Below, one piece after another: positions 1 through 15,300 of a DNA stretch of 64,000 nt. The DNA is from Azorinus chamasolen (Eukaryota > Mollusca > Bivalvia > Cardiida > Solecurtidae), in NCBI GenBank assembly GCA_963576725.1, contig OY755252.1:46644140-46708139 (forward strand), given 5' to 3'. Position numbers and translations under genes: made by a program. The notes beneath the pieces are model-generated. The model was not told where the DNA came from. It made no database searches and was given only the letters and a program-made list of their open reading frames with translations. The stretch's first letter is position 1. Every line of letters starts with the position of its first letter.

Positions 1-173
1 AATATCATTACGTGAATTGATCACATCATAAACAGTAAATAAGTTTTATTTTTTATAAGATTTCCAAAGGAATTTTAGGCTTAGACAAAAGTTGTAGTAT
101 TATATCTATTTAATGTGATAAGCAAACAGAGCAGACCCTGATCAGAAACTCATATAGTTGTCTGTTCTGGATC
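1..173. other. AT-rich flank with a partial MITE arm
   Basis: The only recognisable piece is one arm of the TTAA-MITE core hairpin at about 111-165 (AGCAAACAGAGCAGACCCTG). Nothing else is visible. Confidence 0.4.
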
Positions 174-175
174 TA

Positions 176-992
176 CAGTATAACCTCTGTTATCCGGCAC
201 CCCATGGTTCCACGTCAGTATGCCGGTTAAGAGGGTGTGCCGATTAACAGAATTATGCCTAGATTTACAAGTTTGCCCACCAAAGATTCAATCCATCAAG
301 TCTTTATTTCACTGCGAAGCGAATTCTTCCATGAGAACTAACATATTACATGTAAATATGTACAACAGTACATATCCTGATCAGATTGTTCCATTTAAAT
401 AGGATAAGGATCTACATTGTTCGTCTATTGTCTTTTTAAACTACATGTACAGTAGGCATAAATGTGTTTTAAAGCGTACAGTCGGAAGTAAACACACATG
501 TATAAAGAGCTCCACTAAAACAACGGCATATTGCTTATATGAACGACAGGCCCGCTAACTCAGCTAATACAGGCTGACCACTATAGTGTCCAAGTACGCT
601 GAATAATACGAGTAAAAAGGGTTCACTCATATCTATTCATGTTTTTATAGGCATAGGATCGATTTCCCGTAGTTAATTTTTCAATGACGATAACTATATA
701 AATCTATAAAGGATGGTCCATTTACCCTAGGCCCATAACGGCTCTTATCCCCTAACTGAACATAAAGTGCTTTCTGTCAATGATCACAGGTCAGCAAACC
801 GCCGGATAACGAGGTGTGAAAAACTGCTAATTTGCCTTTATCGGCCTGCCATGGTATGCCGGTTAATGGTTAACAGAGATTCTGATCAAGAGAGAGTTTG
901 GATACATAAAACAAACTGCCGGGACAAAACAGCAGTGCTGGATAACAGAGGTTTCTGGTTAAGAGAGGTGCCGATCAACAGAGGTCATACTG
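176..992. mobile_element. pogo/Tigger-like TA-flanked MITE
   Basis: Terminal inverted repeats CAGTATAACCTCTGTTATCC on the left and a matching end closing CAGAGGTCATACTG on the right, each flanked by TA. Internal copies of the GATAACAGAGG motif recur near both ends. About 0.8 kb with no transposase, so non-autonomous. Family assignment rests on the CAGTATAACC-type end and the TA target. Confidence 0.65.
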
Positions 993-1259
993 TACTCTGT
1001 TTGCAAAGGCATCACTATGAGGAAACATGTTACAGAAATTTCTAATCAGAAAACTACTGACACTAAATTAAATGTCCATGGAAAGTGTTGATGTGCTTTT
1101 AGCTGCACCTTCATCTTACAGGCCAAATGTAATCAGCAAACATTCTTTAGATTACCTTGTAATTCTTTTTAACCAGTATGAACAAAGCATGAATCCAGAT
1201 GAGATGCCAAGTAAGTTGTTTTTTCATCTGCTTGACACTTGGTCCATAGTTACTCTAAC

Positions 1260-1406
1260 CACAGGGGGCCATTTTGTGGGTCTAGATGGTCTAAAATGTC
1301 CAAAGAATTGATTGAATCATATATATAATATAACACTAAATCGACCCAATCAATTTTTTTACTTTTACTTTTTAGACCATCTAGACCCAAGAAATGGCCC
1401 CCTGTG
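1260..1406. mobile_element. Hairpin MITE with CACAGGGGGCC ends
   Basis: About 57-base arms (1260-1316 and 1345-1406) around an AT-rich loop of about 30 bases. Ends are CACAGGGGGCCAT and its complement; the shared arm includes TCTAGATGGTCTAAAA. The superfamily is unknown to me. Confidence 0.6.
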
Positions 1407-1472
1407 CACATGTCGAGGCACTTGGCCCAGAACTCAAGATAAGATGCGTAAATTAAAATATATTCATGTATA

Positions 1473-1620
1473 ACTTCTCTATTTCTCCACCAAACTTTAT
1501 GTTGTGACCAATCTGTAGAATCATCTCTTTGAAACAATTCTAAAGAATGGTCACAGCATAGGGTTTGGTAGAGAAATGAAGATTTTAGTATTTGAGAATG
1601 CACCGTCATCTGTAGCTCTG
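1473..1620. mobile_element. Family G hairpin MITE (TTTCTCCACCAAAC)
   Basis: Palindromic copy related to 4845-4995, 34370-34513 and 48695-48805. Arms contain TTTCTCCACCAAAC, TTGTGACCA and a central TCTTTGAAACA. Confidence 0.6.
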
Positions 1621-1773
1621 CTAGGCCAGTACTTTCTTAAAGGTTTCATCAATTCCAAAGTATATATAGTCAAAATTCCACCAGATACAGGTATGAGCAG
1701 GTATCATTCTACATTGGTCTAGGAAGATCTGTCAAAAATATGTAAATATATCTTAACAATCATGTCAGCTAAC

Positions 1774-1941
1774 CTGAATGTGATATCATGTGCTGAACAA
1801 GATAGCGGTCACTACCAAAAGACTTTCCACACAGGTGACACACATGCATCTTCTCCAGGGTGTGTGTGTTCATGTGTGCTGTTAGAGACTGCTTCATTTT
1901 GAACCTCTTATCACATTTGTTACAAGCAAAGTTTCTCTCAT
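1774..1941 (-). CDS. Gene 1 exon 7 (zinc fingers 4 and 5); gene runs off the window
   Basis: 168 nt, phase 1 to 1, acceptor TATTTCAG and donor TTCAG|GTTAGC. It holds two C2H2 fingers (CNKC...HMNTH and CHLCGKSFGSDRYLVQH). GKSFGSDRYLVQH aligns with GKAFGCARYLKQH in gene 2 exon 7. I see no further exon between 1773 and 1, so the next one lies outside the window. Confidence 0.9.
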
Positions 1942-4900
1942 CTGAAATATCAAAAGACAATGATGCCAGCTTTAACCCTTTCCTCCATAAATACATGTGT
2001 ATGCCTTTCTACATCTTTGAAAGCACAGCAAACCCAGATCCATCTGTAGGAGCCATCTGATCAGGGTCTGCTCTGTTTGCTTAACCCATTCCTCCATAGG
2101 CTGTTTTTAGATCCTACCTCTTTGAATACATCTACAGAAAACGAACATTAATTAGAGAAAAGGATTTTAAAAAAAATAAATTTGTAGTTTTGAAACTGTT
2201 GTGATAAATAGAGTATTAATTTGCTCCTCAGGAGTAAATACTCTATTTATCCCACTGGTTTCAAAAGTGACTATTACCGGGGCGTAGAAAGGCGTAGGTA
2301 TGGAGTACAAAGGGAAAATATATAACATAGATGTGATTCTATATTTTCTGACATGACCAAAAATTCCTGGTTCCATGTGCTATTATAACAATTAATCTAA
2401 TTAATATTCATGATGTCATTATTTCGTACATGAATAGTCATAGAGTAAAGGATTAAAATATGAATCTGATGCACCCTTTCTTTTCCTACTAACTAAATCA
2501 TGCTCAGCAGGCTAAAGTTAAAATGTTTTGAACCCTTTACTCCATAAATACGTCTTTCTACACCTTTGCAAACAGAGTAGACCCAGATCAGACGGCTCCT
2601 ATTTGGGTCATCTGATCAGGGTCTGCTCTGTTTGCTTATGATACAATATAGATACTGCGGTTTCTGACATTGCTAAAACCTCCCGTGTCTGTGTACTACT
2701 ATAACAAATAAATCTAATTAATATTTGTGACATAATTATTTCTTGCATGTACCGGTATATTCATGGAGGAAAGGATTAACACTCTAAGGGCTGTATATAA
2801 GACGTGTATTTATCTACCATATTCTCTCAGGGCTGTAGATAAGACGTGTATTTATCTACTATATACTCTCAGGGCTGTAGATAAGACGTGTATTTATCTA
2901 CTATATACTCTCAGGGCTGTAGATAAGATGTGTATTTATTTACCATATTCTCTCAGAGGTTCAGATAAGACGTGTATTTATCTACTATATACTCTCAGGG
3001 CTGTAGATAAGACGTGTATTTATTTACCATATACTCTCAGGGGTCCAGATAAGACGTGTATTTATTTACCATATACTCTCAGGGCTGTAGATAAGACGTG
3101 TATTTATCTACTATATACTCTCAGGACTGTAGATAAGACGTGTATTTATCTACCATATTCTCTCATGGGTCCAGATAAGACAGCATAAATTTAAATATTT
3201 TCAATAATAGCTCCTTTATTTCTCCACAAAACCCTATACTGTGACCATTTTTTAGAATCCTCTCTTCGAGACGATTTCAGTATTTGGGCAACACCTTTAT
3301 CTGAAGCTCTGGAGGCAATTCTAACAAAATGCAGCAATATTGTGTTTCGTGGAGAAATAACAAATCTATTTTAACCCTTTCCTTCATATAAACGTGTTTT
3401 TGAGCATTTGAGCCATCTGATCAGGGTCTGCTCTGTTTACTAATGGAATTTGATAGATCTGTTTCTTTAGTTTCTAAAATGGCTACAATGTTCCAACTTC
3501 CATATTTCATTACAACTACTTTGTTCATGAATATTCAGTAGGTATTGAAATTTGTAATAAACATAGAACAGGGAAAGGGTTAATTACATGTTGTAAATAT
3601 GCTCCATATATACAGTACTGTACTTTCTGTACATACCAGAGTGTGACTTAAGGTGGGTAACCAGTGTTGACTTTCTGCTGAAGCCTTTTCCACACTTATC
3701 ACAGAAGAACAACTTCTCTCCAGAATGCTTCAACATGTGCCGAGTAAGGTAGGACTTCATAGAAAATGACATGTTGCACTCCTCACACTCATATGGTTTT
3801 ATCCCTGTCAAACAAAGAGAAAGAAATAGAACTATCTCTCTATCACTAAAGGTGATGAAGACCCCCGCATGGCAGCCTTGATTGCAAATACATTGTACAT
3901 GTTTGTGACACCAGGACCAACTACTAACTAATGTGACAATGTCTGCCACTAAGCACATGAAAATTGCATTGTGTAAATCCACTATTCATGGTTATTATGT
4001 ACGGCAAGTATCAATTCAAGTATTAATTCAATACCTTTCAAATGAAGGAGTTTGTGACACTAACTACCATTGTTTCATGCCAAAATGACAAAAAAATCTC
4101 AAAGTTCAAGCGAAGATAATTCTGCAATGCCCAGGGCTAAACACATAACGTATTTTGCACATCTAATATTCATGGTTATTATGTATACCAAATATAAACT
4201 GAATAACTTTCAAATTGAACGAGTAGTTTGCAGCAACAACTACCCATGCAAAATTGACAATAACCTCAATGTTCAAGGGGAAATTATTCTGCAATGCCAA
4301 GCACTAAACATATGAAACTTGTGTCATGTACATCTACCATTCATACTTATTATGCATACCAAATATACATTGAACAGTTTTAAAACTGAAAGAGAGGTTC
4401 GTGACAAACACTACCCCTGTTCAAATCCAGACGGACCGACTGCCTGCATGACCGACTGCCCAACAGGGAGATTCCAGTATATCCCCGCAAACAAGTTAAA
4501 GGGGGTATAAAAATTCCATTCTGATCACTCTGCTTGTTGATAACCAATTTCTGAATGTTAAACAGGGAAAACGTTAACCCTTAACTCCTTAAAACAGAGC
4601 AGAGCCAGATCAGACGGCAGCTGTAGAAGCCATCTAATCAGGGTTTGCTCCGTTTGCTTATAATATAATAAAGACTAATTTCTGGCATGGCCAAACATTC
4701 CTGCCTCCACGTACTATTAAAACAACTTAATCTAATAAATATTCATGATGTCATTATTTCTTACATGCATATTCATGGAGTTAAGGGTTAAGGTATCATT
4801 AACATCATCCTTCCAATGATGATTCAATACAAAAATATTAAGTATACAGAGCTACAGATAACGGTCCATACTCAAATACTAAAATTGTCATTTCTCCACA

Positions 4901-6303
4901 AAACCCTATGTTGTGACAACTCTTTAGAATCCTCTCTTCGAGACGATTCTAAGGGTGGTCACAACATAGGCTTTGGTGGAGAAATAAAGAAGTATTAAAG
5001 ACACTACAAAGGACATTAATATGGTTAATCCTTTCTATCGTATAGAATACTTTTGTAGCATCTATTAATACAGAATAGACCTAGTTTATAACTCAGTAAT
5101 TAAGTCTATAATTAATATTCATTGAGGAAAGGGTTCTTGAGAGAATACCATTTGTTTCCATGAAAGGGCAATAGACACTCCCAAAAAACTGGAAGTCACC
5201 AGGCATTTTATTTTCTAGAAGTATTTAATAGTAAGACAGTGTAAAACATTTTTCACTGTTTGCTATTTGAATTTTATGCCAATATTAATTAATATATTAA
5301 TTAATATACATCACTGACAGAGCTCAAACTGGAGGGTGATTACAGAGAAAATGTCTCCCTGATCCTGTTGACTTCTCCCTGTCTTGAGACTGAGAGAGAA
5401 GTTTAACCCTTTCCTCCATAGGCTATTTTTAGACCCAACCTCTTTGAACAAATCCACCCAAAAGGAGCATTTACTAGAGAAAAGTAAAAATTAAAAACTT
5501 TGTAGTTTGAAACCATTTTGATAAATAGATAATTTGCTCCTATAGGAGCAAATGTTCTATTTATCACAATGGTTTCAAGAAGTGGTTATTACACAGGTGT
5601 AGAAAGGTGAACTTATGGAGGAAAGGGTTAAATATAAAGCACTTATAGGGAGATACCAACACTTCTCTCTAAAACCTACTAAACTTCTCCCTGATTGAAA
5701 GCTCCAGTTTGAGCCCAGATTTATACTTGCCCCTTTGAAGTATCAATACTAGATTGTAAATCAATAACAAGCAGTAAACCTTGGCAGTAAGCAGTAAACC
5801 TTTTAACCCTTTCCCTCGTGTAAACATGTTTTCACGCATTTGCAAACAGAGTAGACCCAGATCAGACAGCTCCTAGAGGAGCCGTCTGATCAGGGTCTAC
5901 TCTGTTTGTTCATAGAATTTCAAAGATCTGTTTCTTTAACTTTCTAAACTAGCTACAATGTTCCATCTTCCATATTCCATTATTAACTATTTTGTCCATG
6001 AATATTCAATAGGTATTAAAATTTGGAATGAACACAGAACAGGGAAAGGGTTAAAGAATGGCCAATTCACTTCTGATTAGCACACAGCATCACCCATTGG
6101 AACCAATTTCCATATAAGATAGCTACCCTACCTGATCTTGACCAGTTCAAGAGGGCTGTTGTTGGTATTCAGTATTAGTCTGATGATCATTGTTTTAATG
6201 CTATTCTTGACATATAAGTTGACAGGTATTTCCTTCATAGATGGATAGATGGATAAATGGATAGATGCCATGGATGGATGGATGGATGAATGGATGGATG
6301 GAT

Positions 6304-6347
<44 letters not shown>

Positions 6348-6348
6348 T

Positions 6349-6388
<40 letters not shown>

Positions 6389-9300
6389 GTACACAGTAAA
6401 ACCTCTACAACAATCACCCAAAATATGTCTAATTTCTGGTTATATAAGACAGGTGGTAGCTTAATGCAGAATGAAAGTTATGAAGAGAACTCCTTTTGAA
6501 GCATTCTGCATTATTGCCATCCTGCATCAACCCTTTACCTCAAAGATGCCTATTCATGCCTTTGCCAAACATCTAGTAAACCCAGATCCTATAGAAGCTG
6601 TCTGATCAGGATCTGCACTGTTTGTTTATGGAATTCTACAGAACTGATTCTAAGTTTCTGCCATGGGTTCATAACTGGATAACATTATAAAAAATCAAGT
6701 AATTACTAATTAATAATAATTAGTAATTAATGCGACCACCTAAAAGAGGTATAATTCTGGGTGCCAGATGCAGGTCACCAGGTAGCTTAATGCAGGACAT
6801 AAGTAATGCAGAAAGCTCCTAGGGGAGCTTTCTGCATTACTTTTGCCCTGCATTTAGCAACCACCTGCTTATAAAGACACCCATGTTTATTCATTAAGTG
6901 GTCGCATTAGAGGGGTTTTACTGTATTCATTGTCATGTATAGTAGAGGGTTAACCCTTTCCATGTTCTATGTTTATTTCAATACCTACTGAATTCATGGA
7001 CATGATATTTATTTATAATGAAATATGGAAGGTGGAAAATTGTAGCCATTTCAGAAAGTAAAGAAACAGATATATCAAATTCCATTAGCAAACAGAGCAG
7101 ACTCTGATCAGACGGCTTAAAAACAGGTTTATATAAAGGAAATTAAAGTTTAAAATAGATTTGATATTTCTCTGCGAAACCCAATATTGCTGCATTTTGT
7201 TAGAATGGCCTTTACCATATTCCGTTAGCAAACAGACCAGACCCTGATCAGACGGCTCCTATAGGAGCCATCTTATCTAGATCTACTCTGTTTGCAAATG
7301 CGTGAAAACATGTTAATATGAGGTAAAGGGTTCTGCAACTACATGTACCTGGCAGCTCTTATCAACCCCCATATTTATTCATTATATGGTCGCAATCGAC
7401 AGGTTCAACTGTATGTCATTTATATTGTACCTGTATGTCTGAACACATGTTGTTGTAAACTGTCTTTAGAGGCAAATGTCTTTAGACATTCTGCGCACTG
7501 ATTTCCAATGCCGGCTTCATCCTTTGCCTTCCCTTTCTTTCGTCCCTTTTGTCTTTCAGGAGTTTGACATTTATCAATATTCTCTAGATGTCGATCATGT
7601 TGATGCTGTTTGAAACCAATGTCATAAAAAATAATGGTCTAGACAGATATATCTATCTGCAAATTACAGTGACGTTTGTAATCTGTTTTCCAATGACTAG
7701 GTAACGAAAATACCAACAACTAAATCTTTTGTACTGCTTGATACCGCTCGCTTTGTGCTGCTACGCCCGGAAATGTTTACGACTTTGAAATATTTTCATC
7801 TGTTAAATAAATGTTTATCAATTTTTTAATCAGCACTCATATGATATTACCTAAAAGAAATATAATTTGTTGTCCAGATTGTTAAATGCATTTCACAACA
7901 AGTTTGTGTAACTCCTCTATATGATCTTCAGACAGAATTCCAATGACTAAATCCTGTAAAACAACCTGCAGGCAATACCGCTTTGCAATGGCTAACTCCC
8001 CTATACAGCCTACAGACAGGATTGTAATGGCTAACTCCCCTATACGGCCGACAGGCAGGATTCCAATAGCTAACTCCCCTATACGGCCGACAGGCAGGAT
8101 TCCAATAGCTAACTCCCCTATACGGCCGACAGGCAGGATTCCAATAGCTAACTCCCCTATACGGCCTACAGGCAAAATTGTAATGGCTTACTCCCCTATA
8201 CGGCCTATAGGCAGGATTCCAATAGCTAACTCCCCTATACGGTCTACAGGCAGGATTGTAATGGCTTACTCCCCTTTACAGCCTACAGGCAGGATTGCAA
8301 TAGCTAACTCCCCTATACGGCCTACAGGCAGGATTGTAATGGCTTACTCCCCTTTACAGCCTACAGGCATGATTGCAATAGCTAACTCCCCTATACGGCC
8401 TACAGGCAAGATTGCAATGGCTAACTCCCCTATACAGCCTACAGGCAAGATTGCAATGGCTAACTCCCCTATACAGCCTACAGGCAAGATTGCAAAGGCT
8501 AACTCCCCTATACAGCCTACAGGCAAGATTGCAATGACTATCTCCCCTTTACAGCCTACAGGCAAGATTGCAATGGCTAACTCCCCTATACAGCCTATAG
8601 GCAAGATTGCAAAGGCTGAGTCTCCTATACAGCCTACAGGCAAGATTGCAATGACTATCTCCCCTTTACAGCCTACAGGCAAGATTGCAATGGCTAACTC
8701 CACTTTAAAGCCTACAGGCAGGATTCCAATAGCTAACTCCCCTATACAGCCTACAGACAGGATTCCAATAGCTAACTCCCCTATACACCCTACAGACAGG
8801 ATTGTAATGGCTAACTCCCCTATATGGCCTATAGACAAGATTCCAATGGATAAGTCACCTGTACAGCCCACAGACAGAATTGTAATGAATAACTCTTCAT
8901 ACATCCAACGGGCAGGAACCAAATGAATAACTCTTCTATACATCCAACAGGCAGAAATCAAATGAATAACTCTTCATACATCCAACAGGCAGGAACCAAA
9001 TGAATAACTCTTCTATATATCCAACAGGCAGGAATCAAATGAATAACTCTTCTATACATCCAACAGGCAGGAACCAAATGAATAACTCTTCTATACATCC
9101 AACAGGCAGGAATCAAATGAATAACTCCTCTGTAGAACTAAAAACTCCAAGCAGGATTCCAAAGATTAAATCCTGTACACAACCTGATGGCAGGATTCAA
9201 ATAACTTACTCACCTGTGCATCCCATAGATAGTATTCCAATGGATAACTCCTCTAATCCAATGAATAACGTCCCTCAGACAGGAATTCAATGCCATACTC

Positions 9301-12300
9301 CTCTATATAATATCCAGGCATGATTCCAATACATGTAGTTAAATCCCCTATACGAACAACTGGGAGGATTCCAGTGGATAACTCACTTGAACGAGCTGCA
9401 GACAGGATTCCAATGGATAACTCACCTTGACGGCCAACAGACAGAATTCCAATCGATAACTCCCCTATATGGCCTACATATAGGATTCCAAACGATAACC
9501 CACAAACAGGATTTCAATAAATATCTCTTCTATACGTCCTACAGGCAGGATTCCAATGGATAACTCACCTGAACGGCCCACTGACAGGATTTCAATTAAA
9601 TAACTCTTCTGAACGGCCTACAGGCAGGATTCCAATGTAAAACTCATCTGTACAGGCCATAGACCAAATTCTAATGGATAACTCACCTGTACAGGAAATA
9701 GAGTGAATTCCAATGGATAAAACCGCTATACGGCCTACAGCTAGGACTCCAATGGATGACTCACCTGTTCGGCCCACAGACAGAATTCCAATGGATAACT
9801 CCCCTATACAGCCTACAGACTGGATTCCAATGAATAACTCACCTGTACCGCCCACTGACAGGATTTCAATAAATAACTTTTCTATATCGCCTACCGGCAG
9901 GATTCGAATGGATAACTCACCTGTACAGGCCATAAACCAATTTCCAGTGGATAACTCACCTGTACATGCCATAGACTAAATTCCAATAGCTATTACTCCC
10001 CTATACAGCATACAGGCAGTATTCCAATGAATAACTCACCTGTACGTCCCACAGACAGAATTCCAATGGTTAATTCCCCCATACAGTCTACAGGCAGGAT
10101 ATCCCTTTGTCTGACATCTGTGCCTTAATTTGTCACCATAATAAAGTACTTTAAGCTTCCTGTTGATAGCTTTAAACTTTTCAAATATGTCAATTTATTA
10201 GGCAATTTTGACTAAAATAATTCTAAGTTAAAAAGGGTAATAACTTGCCCTTGTCTTAAATCTGTGCCTTGTCATGATAAGCAATAATTACAAGTTTCAT
10301 GTTGATATCTTTAATACTTTTTGAGTAATGGGCCAGCATTGAAGTTTTTGCATGATGAAGACAATGACAATGAAGACAACGATCAAGTGATCACAATAAC
10401 TCGACATTTTCTTTGAAACAGTCGAACTACAAATGATAAACAGGCTACCCTCAGCCCAGTGTTTTTTATTAATGATACTTTGACTTGTCAGAAATAAAAA
10501 GAAAACTAGAGGTTTTTGTCACAAACACGGATGTGTCCCCTCTAATAAAAGCAATATGTAAAGGGAAATCACTAAAAATGTTATGGTCTTGATGAATGAT
10601 AATTCCCCTCATTATGCGTTTTCCACACTACATTTTTCAAAAAGAAAATGATAACAGCTAATAACTCCAAAAATACTGATACCAGATTAATGGCCCTTGT
10701 TCATGACACTTTCTCTCATCATGCTCTTTCCATGTATGAAGTTTCAATACGATGGCAAGAGCCATGTAGGAGTTATCGTCCGGACAAGAAAGAATTAAAC
10801 AAATGTACATGGGGCAATATCTCTAAATTTATTGAAGCTCGAGTTAAGGATCTTATGCATGACACTTTCTCTTATTATGATCGTTCCATGTATGAAGTTT
10901 CACTCCAATGGCATGTGTCACATAGGAGTAATCATCCGGACATAAAATTGTGATTTATTTTACAAAGGGCAATAACTCCAATATTAGTGAAGCCAGAGTT
11001 ATGGACCTTGTGCATGACACTTCCTCTCGTTATGATCTTTCGATATATGAAGTTTCAATCCAATGGCATGAGCCATATAGAAGTTATCGTCCGGACAAAA
11101 AAGTGTGATTTTTTTACAAAGGGCAATAACTCCTATATTAGTGAAGCCAGAGTTATGTACCTTCAGCATGACACTTCCTCTCATTATGCTCCTTCCATAT
11201 ATGAAGTTTCAATCAACTGGCATCAGGCATATTGAAGTTATTGTCCGGTCAAAAAATTGTAATATTTTTTACAAAGGGCAATAACTCCAATATTAGTGAA
11301 GCCAGAGTTATGGACCTTGTGCATGACACTTCCTCTCATTATGCTCTTTCCATATATGAAGTTTCAATCAACTGGCATCAGGCATATTGAAGTTATCGTC
11401 CGGACAAAAAGTGTGACGGACAGACAGACGGACAGACAGACAGACAACTCTCACGAAAACAATATGTCTCCCCCATATAAATATGGGGGGAGACATAAAT
11501 ATACAATTCTAACCATTTCCTCCTTATATACATATTGTACCACAGAGTAGGCCCCTATAGGAGCCATTGGATCAGAACTGTTGTGTTTGCAAATAAAATT
11601 ACATACCTTCCAAATATTGTGCAATTTATCTTTGTCAAAGTTCAAACACAAAAAAAATTGTTAAATGAATATTCAATGGTCATGAAAGCTTACATGTATG
11701 TTCAGGGAGGAAAGGTTTCAGAACCGTTCAGATTTAGGTTTAAAAAGTGTAAGTTAAATATCACACACACAAAGTTGTCAAATAATTTTATTACATTCTA
11801 TATTTAGAAGCATTCATCAGCCAAACTCCAATCAGCAAAGCATGGTAAAAAGTACAAAACTAAGATTTAGCTAGTTGGGCTAGCAGACACAGACCAGACG
11901 GATTCTTTAGAAATTGTATGATCTGGGTCTGCTCTATTTTCTGTTCAAGAAAACATGGATTATTAGGGAAAGGGTTATGTTATTATTTCTCCGTGATTCA
12001 AATAACACTAACCCTTTCGGCGCCAAATTTCTAATTGTCGTCTGCAATGCAATGTTTGTTAAATCATTCAGTAAAATAAGGAGATAGATAAATAAATGCA
12101 AATTTCAAAGGAATAAAGCACATATATAGAAATAGAGATTGAGACAAATAGTGAAGTCCCTGATCAGAGGCCACCTTGAAAATGTGGCTTCTGATCTGGG
12201 ACTGTACTATTTGTCGTGGTGCATTTATGCAACTGCGGTGGTGAAAGGGTTAATATGAAATTCAATACCAGCCCAATAGGATGACCAATGTGTTGCTTGT

Positions 12301-15300
12301 CTGGATAGGTCAGAAGGATTTTTCGCTCTCCAGAGTTTAATGTAGTACGAATCCTTTGGGCCAAAGTGGTTCTTTCACATTTTGTCATACTTTCTGGATC
12401 AACCTTAAACAAGAAACACATCCTGTATTAGGTTAAGATTTATTTCAATCCAAACTAGAACTATCACTGAAGGTGATGAATACCGGAGCTGAGGACTAAA
12501 GTCCAATCAGGGGCAGTAACTCTGAAATTCTTGGACTAGCGAGAAAATTGTGTCATGCAAACCTACACTTCATTACAAATGCATATGTTAAATTTTATGT
12601 TAATCAAGGAAGAAATGCAGATGTATTTTACATTTAATGAACTTTTTAATCCAATCAGGGGCAATAACTATGCAGTTTTGGGGAGGACTCAAGTGAACAA
12701 TTTGTCACACACACCTACTCTTCATTACCAATGCATATACTATGAAAAGTGTCATGGTAATCAGTGAAGAAACATAGAAGTAATTTGCATAAAATGAAAT
12801 CTTACATTCCAATCTGGGGCACTACCTCTGAAATTCTTTGATGGGAAGTAGTTTGCATTTATTATTTTAATGAATTTTTAAATCCAATGAGGGGCAATAA
12901 CTCTGAAATTCTTGGAAGGACTCACGAGAAAATTCAACAGTTACAACTACACTTCATAACAAATGCATATGTGAAATTTCATCTAAAACCAAGAAAAATT
13001 GTAGAAGAAGTTTGCATCACATTTTGTCCATGGATAAACCAACAAACTGACTGACCAGCAGACTGACTCCTATATACCCCCTCTCAAACTTCCTTTGCAC
13101 GTGTATAAACAAGTAGTATAACAAGAGCTGTCCACAGACTGCGCACTCCACTTTCTTTATTGCTGGATAGTGAAGTGGAAGTCTAAGTCAGAAAGGGGAG
13201 ATAACTATAGCAAAATTAACTTAAGGGTTACATACACTGTAACAGTACCCTTGTGAAATGGGTTCCCTTTGTGATATTAAACATACATACCAAATATGAA
13301 CCAAATATCTTTGATGGTTTCTGAGAAAATGGACCTTAACAAAAAGGTTAACCAACGCCGACAAGAGGGTCATGACAATTAATAGCTCCACTTTTTGAAA
13401 AAGTGGAGCTAAAAATTATATGGACAATTAAAATTTGCCTCTGCTCAGTTTGCGAGTTTACCAATGATAAGACGTTAACTATTAAAACAGGATTTATTCT
13501 AATTCTACCATGTCACATGTTTTGGACATTTAATCATAACAAATGAATAGTTAAAAATGACATCAAATGGATTATAACAGCTTAATAGTTATTTCTTTGA
13601 GCAGAATCAGGCTATTGTGGAGTAACAATTTATCTTTTTCAATAATAAGACATTTGGTGCATTTAAATTCATAATTATAGCTAATAAATATTCAGTTGGT
13701 TGAATAATGTTTATATGCACGCTGTTCAAAAATTCACCTATTACATGTAAATACTATTCATCAATGAATGCCACTTAAGTAGATTAATCATAGTAAATAA
13801 ATGTCTGAAGTGCCAACAACAAGGCTCCATTGATGTACATTTCTTGGCTTTTTGCATAGCTTAACAATCGCAAGGTACATGAACAGTCAGCATATATGTG
13901 CATTATAGAATTATCAATCAGTAAACTAAAGACACAGTCAGCATATATGTGCATTATAGAATTATCAATCAGTAAACTAAAGACACACGGTTTACGTATA
14001 AAATTTAAGCTTCAGTGAAATGATATTGCATATAAAAATAAAACATCAAAAATAAATATTTTTATTCTTTACAAATGATGGAGATCATTCCAGTAATGAA
14101 AGACCTGATAAGCAAAAATTAATCTAGTAAACTACTTTTATACTATTTTAAGTTTATTAACTATATGAATCAATACATGGTTGCATTTAACACTTCGCTT
14201 ACTGAATTTTAAAATACATGTACATTTCTTCTTCTTTACCCATGCCCTGTTGTATATTTACATATATCTTCACGGTGTACACATATTGCGCTGTGCAATC
14301 ACTGCTGCGGAGTGCACTGGTTGCACAATCAATTTGTAAGTAGTGCAGATCCTGCAGGAGCTGTCTCATCTGGGTCTTCACTATTTACAGGTAGGTATAT
14401 TGACGTGAATAGCAAGCGAAGGGTTAAGAGTTGCAGGAGTTATATTCCAAAGAAGTCAATATAGGATAATGATTTTCTATGTATTTTGCAAAATCTGCAA
14501 AGGAAAAAAACTTTCAGTAGTGAAATTAGACTCTAACTTACCAATTCTTCAGGAAATATCAATATGTCACGAAAACAGACAGTGACCTCACAGCCCAGTT
14601 TCTTCGTGGGTCTTCGTTGACCACAAGCTGCATAATTGTGACCCTCTGGGAACTTATGAAAAAAGCAACAACATATGTACAATACAAGACGAAATACTAT
14701 TTCATAGTTTTAATGTATAGTTCTCCAGTTCAAAAATATCTCCCCTATGACTCTCCTCTTGAATACACAACTCCCATGCTATTTATACATATCTCAAAAC
14801 ATTAATAACTACGACTGTCATCATCTGGATGACAGCCATGAATTTTTAGAACATATACATGTGACATATGATTAATTTATCTAGCTAACATACCTATTTT
14901 CCTGTCTTCTCAAATCACGTAATGCACCCTAATCTTTAGCTTTCACACTCAACCCTTAATATGCTAACTATCATTCTTAACTCTGGACTCTCATTCAAAC
15001 TTCTTGACTCTCATACCATTATCCTGCTAACGCACCCCAGCATTACACATATATTCATAAATAAATTGGTTCGTTAAGTTTAATCATATTTCTGTTTCCT
15101 AAAAGGTTAAAGTAGGATGTTATTGAAAAGAGAAATTGCAAAACAGGTGACAATTTTGTCACAAAAAATTACAATTAATACTGGGTTAATTACAGTTTTT
15201 ATTACCATTTCCACAGTTTTGGTCTTCTTCCATTTAGGCCCATGGTGGCATTCTAGGACTTTATATCCAAGAGTTATGTATGGATGACTTTGGAAAAAGT

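Noticed and set aside
2763..3188. 141-codon open frame with repeated VDKTCIYL
   Set aside because: Same artefact from a 42-bp tandem repeat.
6128..6421. Open frames reading YLSIYLSIY
   Set aside because: Translation of a GATA microsatellite.
7943..8926. 327-codon plus-strand open frame with repeated ANSPIRPTG
   Set aside because: Produced by a 39-bp minisatellite whose length is a multiple of three; the opposite strand is open too, and it sits in an intron of a supported gene.
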